Below, one piece after another: positions 1 through 7,445 of a DNA stretch of 18,319 nt. The position numbers were made by a program, and so were the translations under genes. The DNA is from JBFFXF01 sp041569895 (lineage in GTDB: Bacteria > Planctomycetota > UBA8108 > JACQVS01). The number at the start of each line of letters is the position of its first letter. Position 1 is the first letter of the stretch. A model generated the notes under the pieces. That model was not told where the DNA came from, did not search any database, and saw only the letters and a list, made by a program, of their open reading frames with translations. The DNA lies in NCBI GenBank assembly GCA_041569895.1, contig JBFFXF010000145.1:1-18319 (forward strand), given 5' to 3'.

Positions 1-1
1 C

Positions 2-2434
2 CGCCGACCCGAGGCCTGCGGCTCGGAGCTCGCCGTGGATGACATCCTCGGTGCGATTCGCTACGCGCAGGGCCGGACGAGCATCGACCGCGATCGGGTC
101 TACGCGGTGGGGGTCTCGGGGGGCGGACACGCCGCTCTGCTCCTGGCGGGACGGCGACCGGACCTCTGGGCCGGCGTCTCCGCGTGGGTGCCGATCACCG
201 ACCTCGCCGCCTGGTATCGGGAGTGCACCGCGAGGAATCTGCGCTACGCCGGCGAGATCGCCACCGCGTGCAGAGGCGCGCCGCTCGAGGGAACGCCGGC
301 GTTCGAGGAGGCCCGCCGTCGCTCGCCGCTGACCTACCTCCACAACGCCCGCGGCGTGTCGATCGACATCAACGCCGGCATCCGCGACGGCCACTCCGGC
401 AGCGTGCCGATCAGCCACTCGCTGCACGCCTTCAACCTGCTCGCCGACGAGAAACACCGTATCGACGAGGCCACCATCCGCAAACTGGTCGAGACGGCCA
501 GCGTGCCGGAGGGAACGGCCGGGCCGCCTCCGGTCGACGACCACTACGGCGACAGGCGGCCTCTCTTCCGCCGGGCATCCGGTCGCGCCCGGGTGACGAT
601 CTTCGACGGCGGCCACGAGATCGTCGTCGGCGCGGCGCTCGCGTGGCTCGCGCAGCAGCGGCTCGACCGCCGGGATTCCATCGCCACCGGCTCGATCGAC
701 GCCATCTCCATCGAGACGCCGCTCGAGCCTCCCGAATGGGCGCTCCTCGAGCGCGAGCTCCTGCGCGCCAACGAGGCGGCGTGCCGCGAGTTCTTCGACA
801 AGTACTTCGACGTGCGCGGCTTTCTCCTCTGCGTCGAGCGCTGGGGCGGTGACGACGGGCCCGACGACGCCATCGAGAACCTCAACGACTGGCCGATCCT
901 GCACGCGCTCGGGGCCGACGACGACGTGATCCGGATGGTCGACAAGGCCTGGGAGGGCCACCTGCGCCAGTACACCCTCGCGAAGACGACCGAGGTGCCG
1001 TTCGCCCGCGACGGGATGTACTACAAGGAGTTCCCGGTGATGTTCGACTGGCTCCACAACGGCGAGGGGCTCACCGTGTTCAATCTGATGGGGCTCTCGC
1101 TGCCGCGCGACCGCGAGCTGCGCCGCCGGGTGCGACGCTACGCCGGCTTCTACATGAACGAGGATCCCGGCGCTCCGAACTACGACCCCGAGCACCGCAT
1201 CATCCGCAGCCTCTTCAACGGCAGCCGCGGCCCGCTGCTGCGAAAGGCGACGGCGCTCGACTGGACCGGCGACCCGATCGAGGTCGAGGGGCGCTTCGAG
1301 CTCGGCCACGGCGAGCGCAGCTACGAGGAGATGCTGGCGCACTTCAAGGACTACAACGACATCGTCGGCGACCACCCGCAAAACCTCAGCGCCACGACGC
1401 TCGCGCTCAACGCGTACATGCTCCAGCACGAGCCGCGCTACCGCGAGTGGCTGCTCGAGTACGTCGACGCGTGGCTCGGGCGCATCGAGGCGAACGGCGG
1501 CGTCATCCCGACGAACATCGGGCTCGACGGCACCATCGGCGGCGAGTGCGACGGCAAGTGGTACGGCGGCGTCTACGGGTGGGCCTTCTCGGTGATCGTG
1601 CCGCAGACCGGCGGCATCGCGCACCGGAACACGCACGGGCTCGGCATCATCGGCTTCACGAACGCGTACCTGCTGACGGGAGACGACCGCTACCTCGACG
1701 GGTGGAGGCGCATGATCGACGTCATCAACTCGAAGGCGAAGGTGATCGATGGCCAGCGCATGTACCCGACGATGCACGGCGACGACGGCTGGTACGCGTT
1801 CACGCCGTCGAGGTACACGCAGGGCGCGCGAGAGATCTGGTACCTGTCGATGCGCGACGACGACCTCGAGCGCATGGGCGAGAACGGCTGGGTGCAGTTC
1901 CTCGAGGGCGACGACGACGGCTATCCTGCGCGGCGGCTGCGCGCCGATCTCGCCCGGGTGCGCGACCGCGTGCGCGGCATGCGACGGGACAGGACGACGC
2001 CCGACACCCGGCTCTCCGACGACCCGATGAAGTACAACCCGGCGAGCGTTTCGTCGCTGATCGAGCTCGCGCTCGGCGGCATCCACCCCGGACACCGCGG
2101 CGCGCCGCTGCACTGCAGGCTGCGCTACTTCGATCCGGTGCGCCGCCGCGCCGGCCTGCCGCAGGACGTCGCGGCCCTGGTGACGCGACTGACGGCGGAC
2201 GCGGTCGACGTCACGCTCGTCAACGTCAGCCAGGTCGAGGAGCGCACGCTCGTCGTCCAGGCGGGCGGCTATGCGGAGCATCGCTTCACGCGCGTGACCC
2301 TCGACGGCATGATCACGCCGCTCGACCGCTCCGACCTCGAAATCCGCCTCGCGCCGGGCGCCGGCGCAACGCTCGAGCTGCGCATGAAGCGCCATGTGGA
2401 GCGGCCGAGGCTCGGTTTTCCGTGGGAGCGGTAG
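2..2434 (+). CDS. Serine hydrolase (prolyl oligopeptidase type) fused to an (alpha/alpha)6-barrel-like domain, 5'-partial
   Basis: The reading frame is open from base 2, so the gene begins before the window; the GTG at 35 is only an internal codon. Numbered from that GTG, the first 210 residues look like the catalytic end of an alpha/beta hydrolase. They contain the nucleophile motif GVSGGGH (Ser28), an acid candidate Asp118 in GIRDGHSGSVP, and His194 in FDGGHE, so a complete triad is visible. From about residue 230 a second domain begins (PPEWALLERELLRANEAACR). It is rich in helices and in Trp, His and Asp, resembles (alpha/alpha)6 six-hairpin proteins of planctomycetes, and ends in a beta-rich tail (730-799). 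The hydrolase part probably cleaves an ester or peptide; the substrate is unknown. I do not recognise a named family for the second domain. No membrane segment is visible, and the N-terminus that would show export is missing. Confidence 0.8.
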   Translation, partial: RRPEACGSELAVDDILGAIRYAQGRTSIDRDRVYAVGVSGGGHAALLLAGRRPDLWAGVSAWVPITDLAAWYRECTARNLRYAGEIATACRGAPLEGTPAFEEARRRSPLTYLHNARGVSIDINAGIRDGHSGSVPISHSLHAFNLLADEKHRIDEATIRKLVETASVPEGTAGPPPVDDHYGDRRPLFRRASGRARVTIFDGGHEIVVGAALAWLAQQRLDRRDSIATGSIDAISIETPLEPPEWALLERELLRANEAACREFFDKYFDVRGFLLCVERWGGDDGPDDAIENLNDWPILHALGADDDVIRMVDKAWEGHLRQYTLAKTTEVPFARDGMYYKEFPVMFDWLHNGEGLTVFNLMGLSLPRDRELRRRVRRYAGFYMNEDPGAPNYDPEHRIIRSLFNGSRGPLLRKATALDWTGDPIEVEGRFELGHGERSYEEMLAHFKDYNDIVGDHPQNLSATTLALNAYMLQHEPRYREWLLEYVDAWLGRIEANGGVIPTNIGLDGTIGGECDGKWYGGVYGWAFSVIVPQTGGIAHRNTHGLGIIGFTNAYLLTGDDRYLDGWRRMIDVINSKAKVIDGQRMYPTMHGDDGWYAFTPSRYTQGAREIWYLSMRDDDLERMGENGWVQFLEGDDDGYPARRLRADLARVRDRVRGMRRDRTTPDTRLSDDPMKYNPASVSSLIELALGGIHPGHRGAPLHCRLRYFDPVRRRAGLPQDVAALVTRLTADAVDVTLVNVSQVEERTLVVQAGGYAEHRFTRVTLDGMITPLDRSDLEIRLAPGAGATLELRMKRHVERPRLGFPWER

Positions 2435-2556
2435 CCCCGTACCCGAAAGGCTGCTCGACTGCGCGGGCGAGACTCTGCAACGCATCTATGGGGAAAGCAG
2501 GAAGTAGAGAGGAAGTCAGGAAGAGAGATCTGAATGGTCGGACACCAGACCTCCGA

Positions 2557-2590
2557 AGTCGAGCCCGATCTCCCCGTCCTCGGCTCGACT
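2557..2590. repeat. 9-bp inverted repeat (hairpin) between gene 1 and the hexanucleotide array
   Basis: AGTCGAGCC at 2557-2565 is the perfect reverse complement of GGCTCGACT at 2582-2590, with a 16-nt loop. It lies 120 bp past the stop of the hydrolase gene and directly before the GTCGGA array. There is no T-run after it, so it is not a typical intrinsic terminator. It may be part of the repeat unit. A purine-rich stretch (about 2488-2527, with GCAGGAAG and GAGGAAGTCAGGAAG) lies upstream and resembles the arms of the inverted-repeat element at 5109-5413. Confidence 0.45.
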
Positions 2591-2597
2591 GCGGCGG

Positions 2598-2706
2598 TGT
2601 GGGTCGGAGTCGGAATCGGAGTCGGTCCTCCGTCTCGAGCGCCCACGAGCGCTTTCGGGCACGGGAACGGGAACGGGAACGGGAACGGGGACGGGAGCGA
2701 GAGCGG
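2598..2706 (+). repeat. Composite hexanucleotide array, copy 1 (GTCGGA-type then GGGAAC-type)
   Basis: Module A (about 2602-2628) is a degenerate 6-bp array of GTCGGA/ATCGGA units. After a spacer of about 30 bp comes module B (2658-2706) with the ordered units GGGCAC, four GGGAAC, GGGGAC and GGGAGC, then decaying units. Because the period is 6, every frame on both strands stays open and encodes a dipeptide repeat (GN, RE, VP, RS), which produces spurious ORFs here. The same A-spacer-B order, with nearly the same ordered B units, recurs at 10075-10222. Confidence 0.85.
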
Positions 2707-2717
2707 ACGCCGCACGC

Positions 2718-2747
2718 TTGACCCATCGCCCCCTCGATTTGTACGAT
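2718..2747 (+). promoter_or_regulatory. Putative sigma-70-type promoter of the coxG-like operon
   Basis: TTGACC at 2718-2723 matches the -35 consensus at 5 of 6 positions, and TACGAT at 2742-2747 matches the -10 at 4 of 6, with an 18-bp spacer. Transcription would start near 2754, leaving a leader of about 17 nt that holds GGAG at 2763-2766 before the ATG at 2771. The fit is good by position but rests on sequence alone. Confidence 0.4.
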
Positions 2748-2770
2748 TCCTCCTCCCAGAACGGAGTCCG

Positions 2771-3202
2771 ATGGAGATCAAGGGCAAGGTGACCGTCGAG
2801 CGGCCGCCCGAGGAGCTGTGGGATCTGCTCCTCGATCCGGACGTCTTGCGCGAGTGCATGCCCGGCTGCGAGCACGTCGAGCGCGAGACCGAGTACACGT
2901 ATCGCGTGCGCATGCGGGTCGGTGTCGGCTTCTTCAAGACGCGCTTTCAGGGGCGGGTCCAGCTGCGTGATGTGGTGCGCGAGAAGGGCTACACGCTCGA
3001 GCTGAAAGCCCAGGGCGCCGCGGGTCGCGTCGAGGGCCGGACGACGATCTCCCTCTCTCGCGTCGACGGCACCCAGACCGAGCTCGAGTACGAGGGCCGT
3101 GCGCAGGTCAGCGGCGCGCTCGGATCGCTCGGCGGGCAGATCTTCAGGAACGCAGCGGTGGGATTCCAGGAGGAGTTCTTCAACAAGCTCGCGAAGTTGT
3201 GA
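2771..3202 (+). CDS. CoxG-like SRPBCC-fold protein (orphan)
   Basis: This 143-residue protein has the length and sequence pattern of the CO dehydrogenase subunit G (CoxG) group of the SRPBCC/START-like superfamily. The pattern is an N-terminal beta strand (MEIKGKVTVERPPEELWDLL), the hallmark DPDVLRECMPGCE at 22-34, and a C-terminal GALGSLGGQIFRNAAVGFQEEFF helix region where this group has its long helix. CoxG proteins help mature or membrane-recruit molybdenum CO dehydrogenase and more generally bind hydrophobic ligands. No coxMSL or coxDEF genes are adjacent, so a role in CO oxidation cannot be assumed. The frame is open back to an ATG at 2534, but that extension translates the hexanucleotide array; the ATG at 2771 has GGAG just upstream and fits the family N-terminus. 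It is probably the first gene of a four-gene operon with the membrane protein 56 bp downstream. Confidence 0.82.
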   Translation: MEIKGKVTVERPPEELWDLLLDPDVLRECMPGCEHVERETEYTYRVRMRVGVGFFKTRFQGRVQLRDVVREKGYTLELKAQGAAGRVEGRTTISLSRVDGTQTELEYEGRAQVSGALGSLGGQIFRNAAVGFQEEFFNKLAKL

Positions 3203-3258
3203 GCGGCCGGTGACCGCTGGCGCGAATCGTCCCCGGCTCAACCAAAGGAGCGTGTCCG

Positions 3259-3840
3259 ATGAGCGACGTCACCGTCTGGAGCCTCTGGCTGCCGATTGTC
3301 GTCTCCGGCGTCGCCGTCTTCGTCGCGAGCTTCCTCGCGTGGATGGTGCTGCCGCATCACCGTTCGGACTGGTCGCGGCTGCCCGACGAGATCGGCTTCA
3401 CCGAGAGCATCCGATCCCAGTCGATCCCGGCGGACCAGTACATGTTTCCGCACGCGGCGAGCTCCGACGACTGGAAGAGCGAGGAGTTCAAGCAACGCTG
3501 GAAGGAGGGCCCGACCGGTACGCTGACGATCATGGGCGGAACGGCGAACATGGGCCTCAACATGCTCTGGACGTTCCTGTTCTACCTGGTGACGGCCTTC
3601 TTCGTGGCGTACATCGCGTCGATTGCGTTCACCCGGGGCGCCGGCTTCCTCGACGTCTTCCAGATCACCGGCGCGACGGCCATCCTGGGGCACTGTTTCG
3701 GGGGGATCCCGAACGCGATCTGGTTTCACCGCAAGCTCCGCGCGGTGATCAACGACACGCTCGATGGGATCGTCTACGGGATCATCACCGGCCTCATCTT
3801 CGCATGGCTCTGGCCGGCGGCGTCGGAGGCGGCTCTCTGA
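3259..3840 (+). CDS. Four-helix membrane protein of unknown function
   Basis: The product is 193 residues with four likely membrane segments at about 7-31, 102-124, 130-155 and 168-187. Between the first two lies a 70-residue soluble stretch with the motifs DWSRLPDE, QYMFPHA and KEGPTGTLTI. The C-terminal block LDGIVYGIITGLIFAWLWP is strongly hydrophobic. I recognise the general pattern of a widespread uncharacterised bacterial family but know no function for it. The start is well supported: AAAGGAG at 3244-3250 sits 8 nt before the ATG. It follows the CoxG-like gene by 56 bp and precedes the Nudix gene by 14 bp, so co-transcription is likely. No catalytic motif is evident. Confidence 0.8.
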   Translation: MSDVTVWSLWLPIVVSGVAVFVASFLAWMVLPHHRSDWSRLPDEIGFTESIRSQSIPADQYMFPHAASSDDWKSEEFKQRWKEGPTGTLTIMGGTANMGLNMLWTFLFYLVTAFFVAYIASIAFTRGAGFLDVFQITGATAILGHCFGGIPNAIWFHRKLRAVINDTLDGIVYGIITGLIFAWLWPAASEAAL

Positions 3841-3854
3841 GCGACCTGGCCGCG

Positions 3855-4334
3855 ATGCAGGTGTCGGCGGGTCTGCTGATGTTCCGGCGGCGTGGCGATG
3901 GGATCGAGGTGCTCGTCGCCCACCCGGGAGGTCCCTACTTCCGGCGACGCCATGAGGGCGTGTGGTCGATCCCCAAGGGACTCATCGAGGAGTCGGACGA
4001 CGATCTGCTCGCCGCCGCGAGACGGGAGTTCGAGGAGGAGACGGGAGTCGCCCCGGCGGGCGAGTTTCTGCCCCTGGGCTCGGTCAAGCAATCGGGGAAG
4101 CTCGTCCACGCCTGGGCCGTCGAGGGCGACCTCGACACGTCACGAATCGAGAGCGGGACGTTTCGCATCGAGTGGCCGCCGCGATCGGGCGTGCAGCAGG
4201 AGTTTCCCGAGATCGACGAGGCGCGGTTCGTGACACTGGAGGAGGCGCGGCCGATGATGGTGGCCGCGCAGAGGGAGCTGCTCGACCGACTGGAGGCGGC
4301 TCTCGAGCTCGGAACAGAAAGGGAGGACTCATGA
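3855..4334 (+). CDS. Nudix hydrolase, COG4119-type predicted NTP pyrophosphohydrolase
   Basis: The 159-residue product opens with MQVSAGLLMFRRRGDGIEVL and shows the COG4119 pattern: HPGGPYF, GVWSIPKG, REFEEETGV, LPLGSVKQSGKLVHAWAVEGD, then a WPPRSG-QQEFPEIDEARF segment. Nudix enzymes split nucleoside diphosphates linked to another group, using Mg2+ bound by the Nudix-box glutamates. The REFEEETG half of the box is intact. The first half has one extra residue (GLIEESDDDLLAAAR), and Asp stands where the consensus has the first Glu. The ATG at 3855 gives the family N-terminus; an in-frame ATG at 3804 overlapping the previous gene is less likely. Its stop overlaps the start of the next gene (ATGA), so the two are translationally coupled. 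The substrate cannot be read from sequence. Confidence 0.88.
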   Translation: MQVSAGLLMFRRRGDGIEVLVAHPGGPYFRRRHEGVWSIPKGLIEESDDDLLAAARREFEEETGVAPAGEFLPLGSVKQSGKLVHAWAVEGDLDTSRIESGTFRIEWPPRSGVQQEFPEIDEARFVTLEEARPMMVAAQRELLDRLEAALELGTEREDS

Positions 4335-5077
4335 CAGCGACCCACCGATCACTGCTTCTCGTCTCGAGCGTCGCCCTTGTCTCGGCGGTGCTTCTCGTCG
4401 CCGGAGACCGCACGCCCCGCACGAGATCGGAGCGAACCATGACCGTCAAGCCGTGCTCCGACTTCGAGGTCACGGGCGAGGGCTCCAACCCCGCCTGGGA
4501 TCGCGCCGACTGGGTGCCGCTCCATCGCCGCGGTAGCGGCGGGCACACGTACTCGACGCGCTTCAAGGCGCTCTACTCCGACACCGGTCTCTACTTCTTG
4601 ATGGAGGGAACCGACCGCCGCCTCACGGCGAGCTTCGCCGACGACTTCGCGGACCTCTGGAAGGAGGACGTCTTCGAGGTCTTCCTCTGGACCGACGAGC
4701 GGCACCCGGTCTACTTCGAGTACGAGATCTCGCCGCTCAACCGCGAGCTGCCGATCCTCATCCCGAACTTCGACGGCCAGTTCCTCGGCTGGCGCCCGTG
4801 GAACTACGAGGGCAAGCGCCGTACCCGCAAGGCGACCAGGGCGATCGGAGGCGAGAAGCGCTCGGGCGCGGATATCACCGGATGGCGAGCGGAGTTCTTC
4901 ATCCCGTACGACCTCCTGCGCCCGTTGCGAAACGTCCCCCCGAAACGCGGCATGCGCTGGCGCGCCAACTTCTACCGCGTCGACCACGACGACGGCAACG
5001 TCACCGGCTGGGACTGGGCCCGGGTGGGGAAGAGCTTTCACGAATTCGAAAAGTTCGGGGTGATGGTGTTTGAATGA
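4331..5077 (+). CDS. Exported CBM9-like (carbohydrate-binding family 9-type) protein
   Basis: This 248-residue protein starts with a hydrophobic export signal (residues 8-25, LLLVSSVALVSAVLLVAG). The remainder resembles stand-alone CBM9-like/DOMON-type beta-sandwich proteins. Matching features are the opening DFEVTGEGSNPAWDRADWVPL, a central YSDTGLYFLMEGTDR, the motif LWKEDVFEVFLWTD, YFEYEISPLN, and a C-terminal WRANFYRVDHDDGNVTGWDWA before the end strand FGVMVFE. Such domains bind sugars in xylanases, but many single-domain members are uncharacterised, so sugar binding is inferred. GGGAGG at 4321-4326 precedes the ATG, which overlaps the Nudix stop codon. It is the last gene of the operon, facing the convergent DNA ligase gene across the inverted-repeat element. 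Confidence 0.82.
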   Translation: MTATHRSLLLVSSVALVSAVLLVAGDRTPRTRSERTMTVKPCSDFEVTGEGSNPAWDRADWVPLHRRGSGGHTYSTRFKALYSDTGLYFLMEGTDRRLTASFADDFADLWKEDVFEVFLWTDERHPVYFEYEISPLNRELPILIPNFDGQFLGWRPWNYEGKRRTRKATRAIGGEKRSGADITGWRAEFFIPYDLLRPLRNVPPKRGMRWRANFYRVDHDDGNVTGWDWARVGKSFHEFEKFGVMVFE

Positions 5078-5108
5078 TCCCGGGCAGGGGTTTGCCCTCA
5101 GACGATTC

Positions 5109-5413
5109 ATGAGGAAGGCAAGAAGAGCAGGAAGGCAGGAAACGACTCTGGTCGTGCCTTGCGAGCTCTGTCGATCTCGAAGACGCCGTCGAGAAGCGAG
5201 AGTCGCTTACGATTTGAACCACAGAGGCGCGGCGCCGCGCCAGCGCAGCGCCGCGTGAGAGCACAGAGGACGCACAGAGAGGGTTTCTTTCTGTTCGCCG
5301 CGTCAGCGAACGCCTGGCCTCTGGACTCCGCTCAAGGATCGAGGGAAGCTCACGAAGCTCATTTCCATCATTCCTTCCGTTTCCTGCCTTCCTGAGTTTC
5401 CTGCCTTCCTCAT
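5109..5413. repeat. 305-bp inverted-repeat element in the convergent gap, with internal palindrome
   Basis: The arms at 5109-5144 and 5378-5413 are reverse complements at 32 of 36 positions; both are purine-rich on one strand (GAGGAAGGCA, CAGGAAGGCAGGAAACG). The interior has a perfect 16-bp palindrome at 5226-5241 (GGCGCGGCGCCGCGCC) and three direct CACAGAGR words at 5220, 5262 and 5273. Words like these occur in dispersed intergenic repeats of several bacterial groups. No transposase or credible ORF lies inside. It could be a MITE-like non-autonomous element, a REP-like element or a bidirectional transcription barrier between the two convergent operons. The rest of the 5078-5463 gap shows nothing further. 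Confidence 0.65.
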
Positions 5414-5463
5414 AAGTCGTCGTCAGAAACGCCCACGCACTCTCATTGTTTCCGGGTTCCCGC

Positions 5464-7440
5464 TCACTCCCCAACCAGCGCGAAGAACGCCTCCTCCGAC
5501 AGGATTTCCGTGCCGAGTTTTTTTGCCTTCTTCGCCTTCGACGATGTCGAGCTCGGGTCGGCCATGACGAGGTAGTCGAGCTCCTTTGACACGTCCGGGA
5601 GTGGCTTGCCGCCGTTGGCGCGGACGAGCTCCTCGAGCTCCTTTCTCGTCCAGTGCTTGTCGGTCTCCGGGTTGACCGTCTCGACCGCGCCGGTGAAGCA
5701 GAACGTCTTTCCGGCGAGCGGGCCCTCCGCGGACGCTTCCGCGCTCGCCGTCGGCGGCGCGATCTCGACGCCGGCGTCGAGCAGTTTCTGGATTCTCGCC
5801 TCGCGCGCGTGGAGGCCCTCGTGGACGCGCTCCGCGAGGATCTCGCCGAAACCCTTCACCTCGGCGATCTCCTCCGGTGACAGCGCCAGGACCTTCTCGA
5901 GCGTGTCGTGCCCCGCCTCGACGAGCATCTGCGCGCGCTGGCGCGAGAACTCCGGGACGTTGAGGCCGGCGATGAACACATCGAGCGGCGGCTTGCGGCT
6001 CTCCTCGATGTTTCTCACCATCTTCTCGGCGAGCGTCTTCCCCATGCGCTCGAGCGGCAGCAGTTGCTCGGCCTTCAGCCGATAGAGGTCCGCAGGGTCC
6101 TCCACGAGCTCGCCCTCGATCAGGATGGTGATCCACTTCTCGCCGATGGCGTCGATGTCGAGCTCGTCGATCCAGCGCTTGACGTCGCCGTACGCCTTCT
6201 TCGGACACTCCGGATTCGGACAGCGCAGGTACTTCGACTCGAGCTCGAGCCTGGCGCGGCACTCCGGGCACTTCCGCGGCCGGCGCGGCCTCTTGCCGTT
6301 CTCGTGGCTGACGACGCGAACCACCTGCGGGATCACATCGCCCTTGCGCTCGACGATGACGCGATCTCCGATGTGGAGGTCGAGACTCTTGATGTAATCG
6401 ACGTTGTGGAGCGTCGCGTTGGAGACCGTGACGCCCGACACCTCTACCGGCTCGAGGCGCGCCACCGGAGTCACCCGCCCGGTGAGCCCGACCGACCAGT
6501 CGACGTCGCGCAGCGTGGTCTCGCGCCCCTGCGACACGAACTTGTACGCCATCGCGTACCGCGGCCGGTTCTGCACCTCGCCGAGCTCGCGCTGGCGCTC
6601 GATCGAGTCGGCCCGCACGACGAGCCCGTCGATCTCGTAATCGAGCTCCAGGCGCTTGCCGGCGACGCCCTCTTCCGGATCGCCGGCGTACTCCGCGAAG
6701 ATCTCGCGGATGCCGTCAGCGTCCCGGTCGAAGAAGGTCACCGTGATATCGAGCCCGAGCGTGTCGCGCATGAACTCGACCTTCTCGCACTCGGTCTCGA
6801 AGTCGAGCCCGTCGCCGACGACGTCGTAGCACTGGAGCTCGAAGTGCCGGTTGAGGGTGCGGTCGCCCCGCTTCTTGCGCACGGTGCCGCTGACCGTGTT
6901 GCGCGGGTTGGCGAAACCGCGACCCGCGAGGTGCTCCTTGAAGACGCTGGTCCTGCAGATCACCTCGGCGCGGATGCTGCCGGTGAAATCCGACGGCAGC
7001 TTGCGCGCGATGTTCCGGAAGTGGACCGCGTTGTGCGTCACCACCTCGCCCGTGATGCCGTCTCCGCGCGTGATCGCATCGCCCATGCGGCCGTTCTCGT
7101 ACTCGATCTCCAGGCTGATGCCGTCGAGCTTCTCCTGGACGATGAACGGCCCGCCGACCTTGTCGCACCAGAAGTCGAGGCGGTCCTCCGGCACCTTGTC
7201 GAGCGAGCCCATCGGGATGCGGTGCTTCTTCGTCGGCAGGCCGGTGCCGTCGGGCGGCGCGCCGACCTCGCCGAGCACCGCGTTGTCGGGGTCGACCTCC
7301 CCGAGCTCGTCGACGAGCGAGTCGAACTCCTCATCGGAGATCTCGGGCTGCCTGTTGTAGTAGAGGTCGCGGTGGTGGCGGATGAGCCGCTCGAGCTCGG
7401 CGATGCGGTCGGCGCGGCTCTCCGTGTCGCTCTTCCCCAT
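5464..7440 (-). CDS. ligA: NAD-dependent DNA ligase, divergent LigA type
   Basis: The 658-residue product seals nicks in double-stranded DNA using NAD+. All LigA modules are visible in order: domain Ia (HHRDLYYNRQPEISDEEFDSL, 22-42), the adenylation motif KLDG with the nucleotide-accepting Lys104, TRGDG at 124-128, GFANPRN at 175-181, DGLVVRAD at 271-278, AYKF at 298-301, and the OB fold with VERKGDVIPQV. These are followed by a four-cysteine zinc finger (Cys391, 394, 407, 412), helix-hairpin-helix repeats (430-545) and a C-terminal BRCT domain (575-658). Several blocks differ from housekeeping LigA (IPMGSLDKV, KLDGISLEIEY, SGTVRKKRGD), so this may be a second or lineage-specific ligase. The frame runs open far upstream, but the ATG at 7440 gives the right N-terminus. 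It starts 5 bp after the oxidoreductase stop and is likely co-transcribed. Confidence 0.93.
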   Translation of the reverse strand: MGKSDTESRADRIAELERLIRHHRDLYYNRQPEISDEEFDSLVDELGEVDPDNAVLGEVGAPPDGTGLPTKKHRIPMGSLDKVPEDRLDFWCDKVGGPFIVQEKLDGISLEIEYENGRMGDAITRGDGITGEVVTHNAVHFRNIARKLPSDFTGSIRAEVICRTSVFKEHLAGRGFANPRNTVSGTVRKKRGDRTLNRHFELQCYDVVGDGLDFETECEKVEFMRDTLGLDITVTFFDRDADGIREIFAEYAGDPEEGVAGKRLELDYEIDGLVVRADSIERQRELGEVQNRPRYAMAYKFVSQGRETTLRDVDWSVGLTGRVTPVARLEPVEVSGVTVSNATLHNVDYIKSLDLHIGDRVIVERKGDVIPQVVRVVSHENGKRPRRPRKCPECRARLELESKYLRCPNPECPKKAYGDVKRWIDELDIDAIGEKWITILIEGELVEDPADLYRLKAEQLLPLERMGKTLAEKMVRNIEESRKPPLDVFIAGLNVPEFSRQRAQMLVEAGHDTLEKVLALSPEEIAEVKGFGEILAERVHEGLHAREARIQKLLDAGVEIAPPTASAEASAEGPLAGKTFCFTGAVETVNPETDKHWTRKELEELVRANGGKPLPDVSKELDYLVMADPSSTSSKAKKAKKLGTEILSEEAFFALVGE

Positions 7441-7445
7441 TGCGC

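Noticed and set aside
2598..2706. CRISPR array
   Set aside because: The repeats are contiguous 6-bp units without unique spacers of uniform length, and no cas genes are present.
2534..2770. N-terminal extension of the CoxG-like protein
   Set aside because: The extension translates the hexanucleotide array (GNGNGN). The ATG at 2771 has a ribosome-binding site and matches the family N-terminus.
2771..3202. Carbon monoxide dehydrogenase operon
   Set aside because: Only a CoxG-like gene is present. The molybdenum enzyme at 7446-9524 belongs to the unrelated DMSO-reductase family, not the xanthine-oxidase-like CO dehydrogenases.
5082..5097. Small GGGCA/TGCCC hairpin after the CBM9-like gene as a terminator
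   Set aside because: Only 5 bp of stem and no following T-run.
5205..5235. tRNA T-arm-like sequence (GGTTCAAATC on the minus strand)
   Set aside because: The flanking bases do not form the T stem and no acceptor, D or anticodon arms can be drawn.
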